NCBI GenBank assembly: GCA_015143295.1
Contig: CM026554.1
Span: 53,132,627 to 53,196,626 of the forward strand
Direction: 5' to 3'
Source of the DNA: Tetracentron sinense
Taxonomy: Eukaryota; Streptophyta; Magnoliopsida; Trochodendrales; Trochodendraceae
Length of the DNA: 64,000 bases
The notes under the pieces were generated by a model. The model was not told where the DNA came from and ran no database searches. It saw only the letters and a list, made by a program, of their open reading frames with translations. Shown here piece after piece: positions 1 to 13,800 of the stretch. The translations under genes and the position numbers were made by a program. Position 1 is the stretch's first letter. The number at the start of each line of letters is the position of its first letter.

Positions 1-510
1 CTGCATCTGGATTTTGAATTCCAATTGAGCGTTGCATGATTAGTTCGAAAATATTTAATTTCTTCAAAGAACAAGACTGACAATTCTCATGAAACTGCAC
101 TCAAGAATCAACTCAAAGTATCATGACTAATTCATATTTGGTAACCGTCAACCAAATTGGAATTGTAAAAAATCGATATAAGACCCCAAAAAAAAAAGCA
201 CGTCCCACTCAAATTATTTCAAATATATATTTTCAACATGTATCTCCAGTTCATCACCATACCAAAGCATCAAAGATAGAACACAAGTAACCAAACATTG
301 TCAAGTTGTTTGCATTTGAAAAAATACAGTTCAATAACCAAAGACATACATGTACATTTTTTCATTCCCCATGCCTTAAATAAGAAAAACTGGAAAATTA
401 GATCTGCATAATAAGCAAAGAAGGGCTCCTAAAAATTAGTGTCTTTTAAATAAATAACTTACCTTACTATCCAAATCAGAAATTTAGGTCCTCTTCAACA
501 AAAATCTGCT
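1..510 (-). other. 3' flank / 3' UTR of the C3H41-like gene
   Basis: This AT-rich stretch lies downstream of the stop codon at 511-513. On the minus strand a strong splice-donor match (AAG then GTAAGT, junction at 463/462) lies about 50 nt after the stop, so the transcript may have an intron in its 3' UTR that continues out of the window. I see no convincing polyadenylation signal and no reading frame of note. Confidence 0.4.
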
Positions 511-1792
511 TTACATAACTGTCTCACACGATGACAATGTGACAGGACTAGACTGGGAAGCTTCTACCAGTTCCACATGCTCAACACCACCATTTATCTC
601 TTCTGAATTCTTAGATTCTCCATTTCCAGTGGCAGCTGCAGCCTGAGAAACATTGCATGTCGATTTTCCTGTTCTCAGAGAAGAACACTCAGATGTCGGA
701 GTCCCAACCCGAACTTCTGCATCTAGAGGCCCCTTGAGAGCAGGAGTTTGAGAATTTTCTCCACCACCATGGTCATTGCTAGAACTAGTGGAGGATGTCA
801 ACCACATAAACTGTAAATCTTGGCTTTGCCAGCATTTACCATTTAAAAATGCCCTCTCAGCTGATCGACGCGATTTGAAAGTTATACGAGCGGAACAATT
901 TATGGATGCCTCCGAACCAGCAGTATCAGTATGGGTTTCTGGAACTTCTAGCTCGACTGCAGAGAGATCATTGTACGATGAGAAGTGCTCCTTCAAAACA
1001 GCAACCTAGGAAACATAAAGAAAATAATTTCAATTTTTTAACGAGTAAATATATTAGTTCCAAATACATTAAAACCAGTGTACTTTACCAGGCATATATA
1101 TAACTCATAAAAAAGGGTCTGAAATTTTTTATAAAGAAATAGATGGAATTTCTCGAACTCCTAAGAGTGTGAATTAATTATATTGAGTTATAGACCAAGG
1201 ATTAAAAATACGGATTCGGGGGATATATTGGTCCCAACCGAAACCTATGCGTATCAGGTTTCAGTATCGATTTCGGTCGATACATATAAATTTTTCTTCT
1301 TTAAGAAATTTTTTTTAAAAAAATCAAATTAAATTTTTAAAAATCAAATGAATTATAGGAACCAAACATAAAGTCATGGAAGTGACTCAAAAACAAAGTA
1401 ACAAACACTTTTACAAGTACACAATGAATTAAAACATAAATAATTAATAAACAATATGTATCGCTCGTTTCGTATCAGTATAAATATTGTACAAGGGACT
1501 ACCGATATTGTTTCATATCACCCGTTTCATATTGGTTTCGGCGATTTTTATTTTCATGTTATAGACGATAATATTCATCAAGAAGACATACAGTCTACAA
1601 TCAGGGTTTGTGATCTGCGATCCAAAGGGTCCCGCCAAGAAATGCAAACCCACACACATACAACACTTGATAAGATACACAAATGCAGATGTGTGCACCC
1701 AACTCCATATATAAAAAGCATATTTTTGTCTTGCGTGTGTGTGTATATATAATAGACACACACATATGTGTGTATATATAACATATTATATA

Positions 1793-1831
<39 letters not shown>

Positions 1832-4800
1832 TGAAAATGAAAATAAAAACTTACATTTGCAAAACCAGCAGGTAAAGGCGGAAGAATTCTAAATGTGGTA
1901 GGGCGGTTGTCCAATTTGAACCTATTCACTCCTAGTGGTGCTGATGGACGACTTGACAGCTTCAAACTCCTAGGTGACAGTAGTGACACGGCTGAGTTTG
2001 TTTTGGAACTGAGGGACACATTATTCTCCGCAGAATTGTTCTTATCAACCATCTTTTCCGCTCCTGACTGTGTCCCTGTCAAACCAGGATTAGTAGGCCA
2101 TGGAGTTACGTCTTTTGCAATGCCAGTTAATGTCCCCACTTTGTGTCTCTTAACAGCTTGCTCAGCAGCTACTTCACCCTTTACTATTGTAGCCTGCACA
2201 AAGCCAACATTTTAGGTTTGCCTGCAGAGACAGAATATATTATAATATTCTAGTTTACTTTATGATTCTATGTATACATATTATTTTATAGTTAGTGATG
2301 AAAAGAAGTAAACACCCTGAATAGACTTCTCACAGTAATCTTCCCTATATCTCCTTTTTTATCTTTTATTTCACTTCAGAACTAATGTGTTGCAACATAA
2401 AAGCTGCCATGAGCCATCGGTTAACAATATTTTAGTAGCTCAACAATATTTTAGTAGCTCTAGTGTTGTACGATGTTCATCAATACATTCCAAGAAACAA
2501 GGAGAAACAGCACACAAAAAACCTTTAGAAGCATGTGTCAAGTATTATAAATACTTGGATATAATGAAATTGGGTCTTACTTGTTTCTCAAGTTTGTCCA
2601 ACTGGTGACGGAAGTCATTTCGTTTCTGATCCAGCATTTCCTGCTTCATGCGGAGTTCCTCCTTCAAAAGTTCCAAACTCTCTAGTTTCTTTTGCAAAGG
2701 AGGTGCAGCTTTGGGAACATTAATGACAACTGGTTTAGGGTGATCAATGGTAGGCACAGGGGATACACTAACCTTAGGAGCTGCAGATGGGAAATTTTCT
2801 TTTCCTTTATTAGCAACAGACGACTGAGGTGGAACAGAAGCGGCTGCCATGGCAAGGGGAGTTGGATACACCGTACTGGCACTGCTTATGCCATCATCAG
2901 GGATGTTATCCCGATTAGCCCACCATAGCTTGATGAATCGGTTGCCCATTACTGCATCAGGTGACTTTAGGGCAGCCTCTGCCTCTTCTCTTTTAGAAAA
3001 TTGAACAAAAGCTCGTTCACAGTTCAGTGGAATATAAATGTCAATAATCTCCCCAAATTTTTGAAAATGAGAATGAAGGGCCTCTCTTTTGTTGTTTTTC
3101 AAGGGAACACCATTGACAAATAGAGTACGTAAGGCCTTCTGGGATGGTCTCCTGACATTACGTACAGGATCACTTCGCATCCTGATGGTTGCAGAAGAAT
3201 TCGCAACTTTTTGTCCAACATCCTCAGTAATATCTCGTTTACCTAGATGGGCAGTACCCTGAACGTCATCGTCCTTTGCTTCATTTTGAAGATAACCTGT
3301 GGAAGTTATTGCGTCATTAATTTTTCCAGTCAATTTATTTCTAGAATTACCAATTCTTCCCCAAACAGATGTACTCTGTGAACCAACAGCAGTCGCAATG
3401 CTTCTACCTGAGCATTCACTGTCAACTCCACCAGAAAACCTGAAATTGTGGCAATCAGAAGGATCAGCATCCCATGCAGGTTCAATCTCACCAATTTTGG
3501 GTGAAGGTAGCCTCAGGAGTGCAGTTGATGTTTCAGGAAAATTCTTATTCCACAGCGGCTGATCAGGATCGTACAATTCAGCCTCACCGGCACCAGCAGA
3601 GGCAGATAACACTCTATCCAAGCCTAATCCATCTTCAGTTGTTCCAAACTTGCTACTTTTGCTATGTAAAACTTTACTGTTTGTCAACACGCTTGAAGAG
3701 GCACTAACGGAAGGTGAAGGTCCAGTTCCAGCTGGAGTTCCCAGTAGGCGCGCACTTGGAAGTGAAACAGGAAGATTGAACTGTGAGAGGCTCTGTAATT
3801 GGCAAAACCAACTATTATTATGGCAGTTCGAACTTCGAACAAACTCACAAACTAAGGACAGACCATAGCCTTATAATTAAATGGCCTGCAGAAACAAGTA
3901 GACTCAAGATAGCTTGGGAAAGACCAAAGCATGGCCTCTTGATGCAACCAATTGGTGAATGCAAAAATGATTCACTGTCACGTAATTGATGAGCTGGCTC
4001 TTGGATGGGCTTGGGCCAAAACACATCAGTAGGACAATCCTAAATTCCTAATCATAAAATGAACCTGACATGGACCATTGTGCGTATGTATTAGGACCGT
4101 CCAGGAGAAAGCAAATGGCGAGACAATTAGGATCATAGAGTTGAGATTTTCTGTATCCTATTAGGTGGATCATTAATAGGACAAGTTGATTTATGGGCAC
4201 ATAAAGAGATTGGCATATTGAAAGAGGAGGAACCACCATCCATGCTCAGCTGCTGTGTTAAGCTAAATATCCTAATATTAGTATTGAAGACGTACAACAA
4301 TCAGATTACGACAGCCAAGAAAGCGTTCACAGGTTGGATGACATCTGCAAGTCAGATTTGTGTGTGGTACGAACCAACAGTTCCCATAAAAGCTAGAAAA
4401 AACTCAAGGAATCCAAACTAACAACGAGAATGTAGCAGCTAGCTAAGATTCAGCTGCCCATCTGAGCATCCCCATGACATCTTCTGATGCCATCTGAGCA
4501 ATGTAAGCGTCAGGTTGTGATCTTTAGGAAGACTCATGCATGACGGAGTCAAACAGTAAGATAAAAGTTGATCCGGAAGTATATCATCTACAAATCAATC
4601 CCAATTCTGGTGGAATTTAAGAGGAATCGAATAAGGAACATCATGAAAAGAAGCCATATTCCCTGCCTCTGACGTAGAGAAGCACATAACCAGGATAGTT
4701 GTAACCAACCATTTCATAGGTCCAATTATGGAGATCTTTCAAGTCAAAGAATCCAATGACGTGCCATTGGTATATTTTCTCCTGGCCATCCAAAGGAGAC

Positions 4801-7800
4801 AAATCAGATGGTTATGTCATTGGATTCAAATGAATTCTGATGTATGAAATCCCCTAAATTAGACCCATTAAATGATCCAGACCCAAGTGTCCGGTATGGA
4901 TACACATGGCATTTCTTTTCTATCTTTCCACCCTTACTAAAGGGTTCTGGTCACAAAATCACATACCTGAACATCTTCAACAACAATCCGATTTACACCA
5001 TGCTCCATTGGGCACATATCCCCCCTCAGACAGAATCCACGCTCCTCGAAGTCTCTACAGCGTTGGCGAGGAATGCCCATATTCAATGAAGGATTGATTG
5101 GTGGTCTAAGCGTTCCCTGCAAACCAAGTGGATGGAATGTATCCAGGACCCCGTTGGGCATTCCTGGAATTAAGCCAAAAGAACCCCAGGATGCATTCTG
5201 TGCAGTTGCAGCATTTGGCAACCCCCTTCCAGTGAACAGACTAGGAGGTGCAGATCCCTGCAGAGCCATTTGTGATGCAAAATCAAGTGTGTCGACAGAG
5301 CTGAATCTAGTATCATGTAGGTTCCAGGGGCCAGAACCCCTTCCTCTTCCTCTACCTATGGGATGACGACCCAGAGATGTAGATGAATCAAAACGAGGAC
5401 CAGGGTCACCCCGAAATGCCTGGTTTACTCTGATCCTCTGGCTTAAATCCAAGGGAGCCCGGACAAACGTTGCTAAACCAGGGGGCCTTTTTTCAAACTT
5501 TGTAGAAAGGTCTCTCTCCAATGGGGAAATATTATATTTTTTCTGGGCCTCGCTTGACTGAGGATCACTTTCCAGGAACAGCTGCACATTTTCCAATGGT
5601 TTGTTACGCTTTCTGTTTGGCCTCCTTAAGAATTCTTGTGCATCTTGGTCAAAAGAATGAGACTGGGTCTCTCGCCTACGATGCTTATGGTTGCGATCAT
5701 CATCATCATCATCGCTGACTTCTTTGTCCTCAGAATCACTGACACAATCAGCAGGAGAAATACCCCTTGGCTTTGGAGATGAAATTTTCAGTTCTATCGG
5801 GTCTTCTTGAATGAGAGAGGGAGATTTGTTTACTTGCTTGACAGCATCCAAACTCTCAGCAGACGCTACAAATGAACCATCTTCTAGGGCCTGAAATAAC
5901 TTTGCTATAAAAGATTTTGTACCTACATAAAAAAAATAAAAAATAAAATTTATTACTTAACTTTTTAACATTAGGAAAGAACAACCTAGAAGTTTCTTTG
6001 TGCTCAATAACTTCAATTCATGTGCATGAGGAAACAATTTTATGTAGGATATCTCAGAAATGATCCTATTACACAAATTTCCAAAAATGATGTCAGCTCT
6101 TATCACCATATTGACAAGATAAAGAAAAGCACAATTACAACAATGAAATATCACAATTCTTACATTAACCTGCCATCCACAAAAATAAATACAAGTTGGT
6201 GAAGACATGTCAATAACCAAAACACCCATTAGCCTGACTGAGTGTCCCCTAAATTCAGACACTTGCAGAGCCATTTAAGCTTATTATTCAAATGAATGTT
6301 TCTCAAACATGACCTTTTGGGCAACCATACAGACTACCTATTTCAATTGGACTTTGGAACATAGTTACCAAAGCGAGAAGTTAATATGAGAAGCGGGAAG
6401 CGAGACTAAAAACAACCCTTAGAAACGAGAAGCAAGAAATGAGATATAGGCATCTCATTCCCATTATAATAGTATGGGCAGCCATACCTTGGGTTTTATC
6501 TTACATGAGATATGTGCGGAGAAATAGGAGCCTTAGGTTTTTGTTTTTTTTTTTATCGATAGGAGCCTTACGTTTTAACCCAATGATACTTGCTCATGAT
6601 CTATACCTTAGGCTATAGACTTGGGTCTATCCCATCACTTCTCACATACATAGCTCACTTTGACCACTCAATGAGACGTAATACAAGCGAGTATGGGAAA
6701 CAAGCTTTTTGGGAAGCGAGCAGCCCATCCTGTGATTATGCTTTGGAACTTAACAGCAAAAGGTGTGCAACCCTACAACACTCTCCTTGATGCGGCTTGC
6801 AGCTCTAAGTAAAATTCTAACAATGATTATCTAGTCGAAAGGAGTGTAGTCAAAACTGGACTTTGGAACTTAACAGCGAAAGGTTGTGCAAACCTACAAC
6901 ACCCTCCTTGATGTGGCCTGCAGCTTTCTATTCAAAGTAAAATTCTAACAGTGATTAGCTAGTCGTAAGGCTCTTAGTTACGTTAGATAGTCCAAGGGAT
7001 CTCATTTGGGCTTTGCTCCAAGGGGCGGTCTCATGGTCTTTGTGGAAAGAGCGGAATAGGAGGGTGTTTGAGAATTCTGAGTCGCCCTTGGTGAAGTGTG
7101 CTCCCAAGCGCAGGAGGTCTTGCGAGATTGGGTCTCCACGAAGTGCGACTTGGTGGAGATAGGGTTTGACGAGATTATATCGTAGTGGGTTTAGGGGAGG
7201 GTTGATTTGTGTTGTTGGTGGGATGTTGTGTTGTCTTTTCTGTAGTTTGGTTTCTGTGGTTGTTCTGTTTTGTGGGGATTCACATTTTGTGAATCTTCCT
7301 TTTTTCTTATTAAATTTGATATTACCGATAAAAAAAAATAAAAAAGCAATGTAGTCAAAATGTCATTTAAGCAATGCCTAGGCCACCGCCTAGCCTAACC
7401 AGGACCCATATTGCCAAAATCATAATCTACATGGGCACTCACTGAATAGTATATCATTTAAATAGGAAAATTAATTTTGGTCTGCTAGGCATCAACCTCG
7501 CCTACAAAGCGTCTTATTACCTAGGCATTGCCTGGACGCTTTGACTACACTGATCGAAAGCAGTTTCAGTGTAGTCAAAGCGCCCAGGTGACACCTAGAT
7601 GACTGAGGGTTCTCTAGGCGAGGCGTTGTTAAGCAACCAAAATTTGGTTTTTTCTGTGAAAATTATAAAAATTGTGCAACTGCTCGGCTAGATCGTGATT
7701 AGGTGATAGGGGTCCTGACTAGGCGAGGTGGTGGCCTAGGCGTTGCCTACACAAAATTTTGACTACACTGGTCGAAAGGAACATGATTGCTATTTTTCTA

Positions 7801-10800
7801 AGAGAATTTAAATTTAAGATCCATTTCATAACTAAGTTAATTGTTCTCAGGCTGAATAAAAATAAACTGTGATGAAAATTCAGTGATGAAGGTGGATATG
7901 AGATTTATTTTAATCAGTGATGAAGGTGGGTGTAAGATTTATTTTAAAATCCACTCACCCTCGCCAATAGGAAGAATTTTTTTAATCAATAACTAGGAAG
8001 ATAGATATCTTGCTATCCTTTATCCTTACTTTCATAGTTTACATGCTTGTAAACCTCTGTAGTTATTTGTAGCTTTGTACTTTAGCTCATATCTAATACA
8101 AGAATGTACAAAAAGGATCACAAGATATTGAACTCAATTAGAAGGAAAATTAAAGCAGTGTGAATAGAAATCTAACTATAAAGTCAAAGGAAACAACAAA
8201 GTTGAGGATCGTAAAGATCTTCCCTAATAGAGCCCCATTCTATAAGCAACCGATGAATCTTGGAACAAATAGGGACATGAGAGCTGGAAATACCATCAAA
8301 GACAAATTGATTTCTTTTCTTCCAAAAAGATCAAGATATCACACCAGGTAGAAGGGTCCAGAGGATGCGACGTTCCACCTTGACCGCGAGCCAACAAGAT
8401 AAGAAGCTCTGGAAGGAGCCAGGGGACCGGGAGACCCATGCAATATTCAAGCATAATAGGAAAAAATTCCAAATGTCACACGCTAAGGAACAACGTAATA
8501 ACAGATGATCAACCAATTCCTCAAATTTGTGGCACAAGAAGCAACAATTAACTATTTTCCATCCTCTAATCATTAAATTGTCATAAGTAAGGAATCTATT
8601 CCAATACGTCATCCATAAGAAAAAAGATACATTCGACTGAGCGATAGGGTTCCACACAATCCTATGAGGAAACAGAGAGCAAGAATAGTCCCACAAGGTT
8701 AAAAGGAAGGATTTTAATGTAAATCGACAACCGCTTTACTTGGGCCCAATCAGCATCGAGCCAGTTATTAGCAAGCAGATTGGGTAGATTTCTCTACAGT
8801 CTTAAATGGAAAAGTCATTTACCAATCATCCCTTTCGAGACCCACTTCTAATCATCTCCCAATTACTCTAGAGTACGGTTGTTTCAAAGGTGGTCCAACT
8901 CCTTTTCGGTTTGAGAATATGTAGCTTGAGGATGATAGATTTAAGAGGGTGGTGGCAGAAATGTGTAATTGTACCAGTGGATGGGGTCCATGAGTACAAG
9001 ATTTGGCCTCAAATTGAAAGCCCTTAAATCCAGATTAAAGGAATGGAATAGAGAGGTGTACGGTAATATCCATGCCAAACTAACTAGTCTACTAGGCAAA
9101 ATTGGAGAGTTGGATCTTGCCCAAGAATTGAGATCTCTAACCGATGAAAAGATCTTGCTAAAGGATGCCAAAAAGGTGGATTATTTACAAGCTATGAGAT
9201 TGGAAGAGATCAATTGGAAGCAGAAGGCTAGAATTCGGTAGCTTAAAGAAGGAGATCGAAGTACGAATTTCTTTCATAGAATGACCAATTTTCATAGGAA
9301 AAGCAATTTTATGTCAAAATTATTGGTGGATGGGGAATGGAGGGAGGGGAATACAGAGATTGTAGATAGCTTTGTTTCTTTCTATCAGGACCTATACAGG
9401 AAGAAGGGAATTTGACGGCCCAATTTAGATGGTCTTCCTTTCGAGAATCTGCCTTTTGAGCAAGCGATGCTTTGGAGGGCCCTTTTGAGGAGGAAGGGGT
9501 TTTGAAAGCAATCTGTGGTATGGCCGGGGACAAGGCTCCTGGTCTGGATGGGTTCACAATAGAATTTTTTCGCTCAAGTTGCGAGATTGTGGGGAATGAC
9601 TTTCTTGCAGTTATGAGAGAGTTGTATGTCTTGATTCAATTTGATAGAGTGTTAAATAGCACATTTGGTATGTTGATTACAAAAAAGACGAGAGAGGTGG
9701 ATATTAAGGACTTCGGGAAATCAGTCTTCTGAATAGTGCATATAAGATACTTTATAAGGTTTTAGCAACCAGACTCAAGGTAGTAATGGGATCTATCATC
9801 TCTCCGCAACAAGCACCTTTTGTGGGGGATAGCCAGATCCATGATGGTTTTTGATAGCCAACAAGTGTATTGATGAGCGGATTAGATAAAAAATTCCTGG
9901 AACTTTGTGTAAAGTCGACATGGAGAAAGCCTATGATTATGACATTAAGAGTTCTTGGGGTCTGTGTTGAAAGAATGAGTTTTGGTCCTAAGTGACAGCA
10001 ATAGATGAAGATATACACAAAGATGTGTATTTCATATGTATCGTTCTCCATTCTCATCAATGGAAGTCTAGCGGGTTACTTCCAAAGCTCGAAGAGCTTA
10101 AGGCAAGGGGATCCCCTTTTTCCTTTCCTCTTAAGCATAGTCTTGGAAGACCTAAGCAAGATGTTGGCCAAAGCAGATGGCTCGGAGTTTGAAGGTAAAG
10201 GCTTCAAACTCAACCCCCCTCTCTCTTTGGACGACCAATTCTATCCCAATCCACGAGATGACATTTGAATCTATCTCCTTTCTCATGATAGAAAAACTCT
10301 TGTTGCATTCGCTAAAGGGACACCGCTATCGATCGAGGGATATTAGGGTGGACATAAAGTAGGTTGGAAGACTGCTAATGGTACTTTGGATAAGGGTTAA
10401 CTTCCCACCTTTCAATAAGGATAATATCCATCATAACAAACGTTTAGCAAATCTCTCCAACACATGGGCCATACCCCCTTGGCTTTGTAACTAGCCTTGA
10501 GAGGCATTTTCGGGTACACCGATGGAAGAGACCTCACTCTACAACCTAGACAGGCTGCAAGATGCTCTAAGTCCAAAACCTCCCCAATCCCTACTAACTT
10601 AGATTTGGACATATTGACATGCATATCCGAGACTGCTTCAAAACATCTGAATAGACACCTCAGAAGGACCAAATCTCAACAAGATCAGGGTGTCATCCGC
10701 AAATTGAAGGTGAGATATGTGTAACTGATCCTTGCTTCCTGGTGAAAAAAAGCTTTGCTAGGTAAATGGGTCTGGAGTTTTGAAGAGGAAAGAGGGGCTT

Positions 10801-13800
10801 TATGGCATGCAGTAATTGTGGCCAAATACGGGAAACAATCCTGGTCGGTTCCGAGGGAGGTAAAGGGCTCTCATGGCATGGGGATGTGGAATCACCAGTC
10901 TTGTAGTACCCTTTTTCGAGTTTAAGGTCAGCGAAGGGACTGAGGTTAGATTTTGGAAGGATGTGTGGTGCAATGTCACTAAACTTCAGGATGATTTTGG
11001 CACCCTATTCCGTTTAGCAGTTAATAGGGATGCAGTTGTATGAGATTGCCTCGAGCGGGGAGGGATGGAACGGTGTGGGGGCCCAAGTTGAGACAGGGCT
11101 TTAATGATTGAGAAATCGGTGATTTCGGTAGGCTCTTAGAGCACCTTGGGTCATTAGTCCTGGTATCTCAAGGCAGTGATCGTAGAACTTGTTCTAAAGG
11201 CAACAATGGTCGATTCTCAATAAGATCTCTAGTACGGTCGCTTGGATCTGTGGCACCTGCCCCATTTGGTTCCTTTCCTCACAGGACTATATGAAATCCA
11301 GGTAGTCCTCCGTTTTTGAATAAGATTCTTACTTGCAACCACTTAAAAAAAGGTGTTTGATAGCCAATCATTGTTTTATGTACCTTCAAGCGGAAGAATC
11401 GGTAGATCACTTTCTCTTGCATTGCCCTATTGCATGTGAGATTTGTGATTTTTTTCTCTCCTTCATAGGGATGGACTAGGTCTTTCCTTTTTTCTTTCAC
11501 AACTTCTTATCTTGTTGGTCTATGGCAAGTGGGGATAATTCCAGGATGGCTATATGGTCAGCTTTGCCATGAGCTCTAGCGTGGTCGATATGGAAAGAAA
11601 TGAACAAGAGAGTTTTTGAGGACTCCCAATCTACTCCTCGCATTTGTTCAAGGATCCAGACGCTTGTTATGGAGTGGTGTTCCAGCTATATTGGAGGAGT
11701 GGATTTGGGAGGGGTGCTAGCTTGACCGCTATGTTTAGCTAGGCTCGGGTGCCTCCAGCTATGGGTGTTTATGTATTTGCCATTTGGCTGTTATTGACTT
11801 GATTCTGTTTCTGGGTTCACGATCTTGTGAACTCTCTTGCTTTCCTACTTTTTATTCCATATTAATATACTTGCTTGATTACTGATCAAAATAATAATAA
11901 TAAAAAAAACACACAAATAATTGATCATTTCCCAATCACTGAGATTGCACCTAAATATAGGACACCAGACAACTGACATATTCACCCATTTAAGATAGGA
12001 CGCTACAAACCCTTTTTATTGGATGCCAATAAATACAAATTTTCAAAGTCCTCTTTCAAAGAAGGACCACACTAAACATCCTTCCAAAATTTCATGTGCA
12101 CCCCATAACCTATTTTGAATCTAATGTGCTTCGAAAATTCACTTTGAACTAGCATTATGACCTTTCATAAGCAAACACCATGGGAACCCCGCACAAGCTT
12201 TGGATTTCAACAAAATGCACACCAATTTTTGCAACGATCACTTCCCTCCACAAAGACTCTATGTCATACCCAAAACACCATAACCACTTACGCATGAGTA
12301 CTTCATTGACCATCACCAAAGATTTCAATCCTAATTTGCCAAACTTTTTAGCGTGCAGATTGATTTCCAGTCAACGAGGTGGAATTTCGATTCTCCATCC
12401 TTGTATTTCAAAGGAAGTCCCTGTGAATTTTTTCTAATCTGTTTGCTACGGAGACCAAAATAGTTAATAGGGATAGAAAATAAGTCGGCAAGCTACTCGA
12501 TGTACTCTAAATCAAAGTGACTTTTCCCCCCATTAGAGATATAGAGATTTCCAACCTAAAAGCCTTTTGAAAAAGTGTTTGACTACAGGATCCCAACTTG
12601 ATTTGGCCTTGAAGTTGGCTCATAGCAGGCCCAAATAGGATGCCGGCGAGCCTATTATAATTCCTTAATGTTTGGGACCTCTCCAATGCTGAAGATAGTG
12701 CTTTTGGAGAGGTTAATCTTAAGGCCCGAAACATCTAAAAGACAGCGGAGATAAGCTAACTGCCTACAAGAAGCATCATACAAAATCAGTGTGTCAAAGT
12801 ACATGGGAAATGGACGGACCCGCACTCCCTAATAGGAAACCCACCACGACTTGTTCTGCAGCTTTGCTGATCAATTTGCTGAGAGGAAGTGACTTAAGGA
12901 CAATGCAAAGAGTATCAACAAAATAAACTAAAACTATTGATAAAAAAATAATTAAAAAATAATAAATAAATAAAAACCTCAACTTCAAGAATTTTATAGT
13001 ACTGCTAAGCGTATGAAACTCGATTGCTTGCATCAGACCCACCCATTTAGTTATTGACTTGCACAGTTAGGACAAAAATCCTCAAATCCATGAAAACAAG
13101 CATGTAATTGCCTCAAAAGAGACATACCCTGACCCAGAAATTCAACTAAGTTCTCAGCACAGAGTGTTTGCAGTTCTTTAACAGGTTTGTCCTTCTTTAA
13201 TAAAGCTGCCACATATTCCGCAAGATTCACAGGGTCAGCCTCTGACCTGCAATGCGACCAACTTTCATCAGATATCTTCATAGTAATGATCAAAGAATTT
13301 TGCTACAGAGCAAATGACATGGCTTTCATAGCAAAAAAAAAATATTCCTTCATAGTTTCATTTGCAAATGATAACATTACATTATGTCCAAGAAGCTTAA
13401 AACAGGTTAAACCCATGCCCCATGTAATATTACAAACAAGAAAGGATCCACAAGGCACAAGCAGAAACATCAAGTAAGCAGAATGACAGAGCGATACCCT
13501 TTAAGTAAATAAATTCCCAATTAGAAGTGGGTGAAAGGAGATCCTGGACATATACAGAGCGTGTAAACTTATTTAATCAATAAGGTATAGCTGTGGGAGA
13601 TGTACAAAAGATTAATATTCAAGGAACTATTAACCAGCAACAACAGATACTTGCAAGATAAGTTGCACAGACACCGATGATTGAAGATGCGAGGTATCGA
13701 ATTCAGCAAACCCAAAAGGGGGAAAAGGATTTGAGGACTCGAGGGATATTTTGATTATCGATAAATAAAAAAAAGTGCATTGTTAATTGAGATAAATAAT

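Larger units (their letters stand above)
7975..12945 (-). mobile_element. L1 LINE (minus strand), split by a second L1
   Basis: Read on the minus strand, 12945-11925 holds the second half of the reverse-transcriptase region (the motif region before FADDT is seen as GSAGPSISHV, then KINLSKS-like and MGGKVTLI). About 8740-8200 holds the C-terminal zinc-binding domain (WNPIAQSNVSFFLW, with C-x2-C and H-x4-C-type residues) and a 3' tail. The two parts belong to one element, separated by the plus-strand L1 at about 8741-11920. The upstream EN and early RT parts are absent, so it is 5'-truncated. Frames contain many stops. Confidence 0.7.

Noticed and set aside
5521-5718. Plus-strand frames opposite exon 3 of the C3H41-like gene
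   Set aside because: Antisense shadows of a well-supported coding exon.
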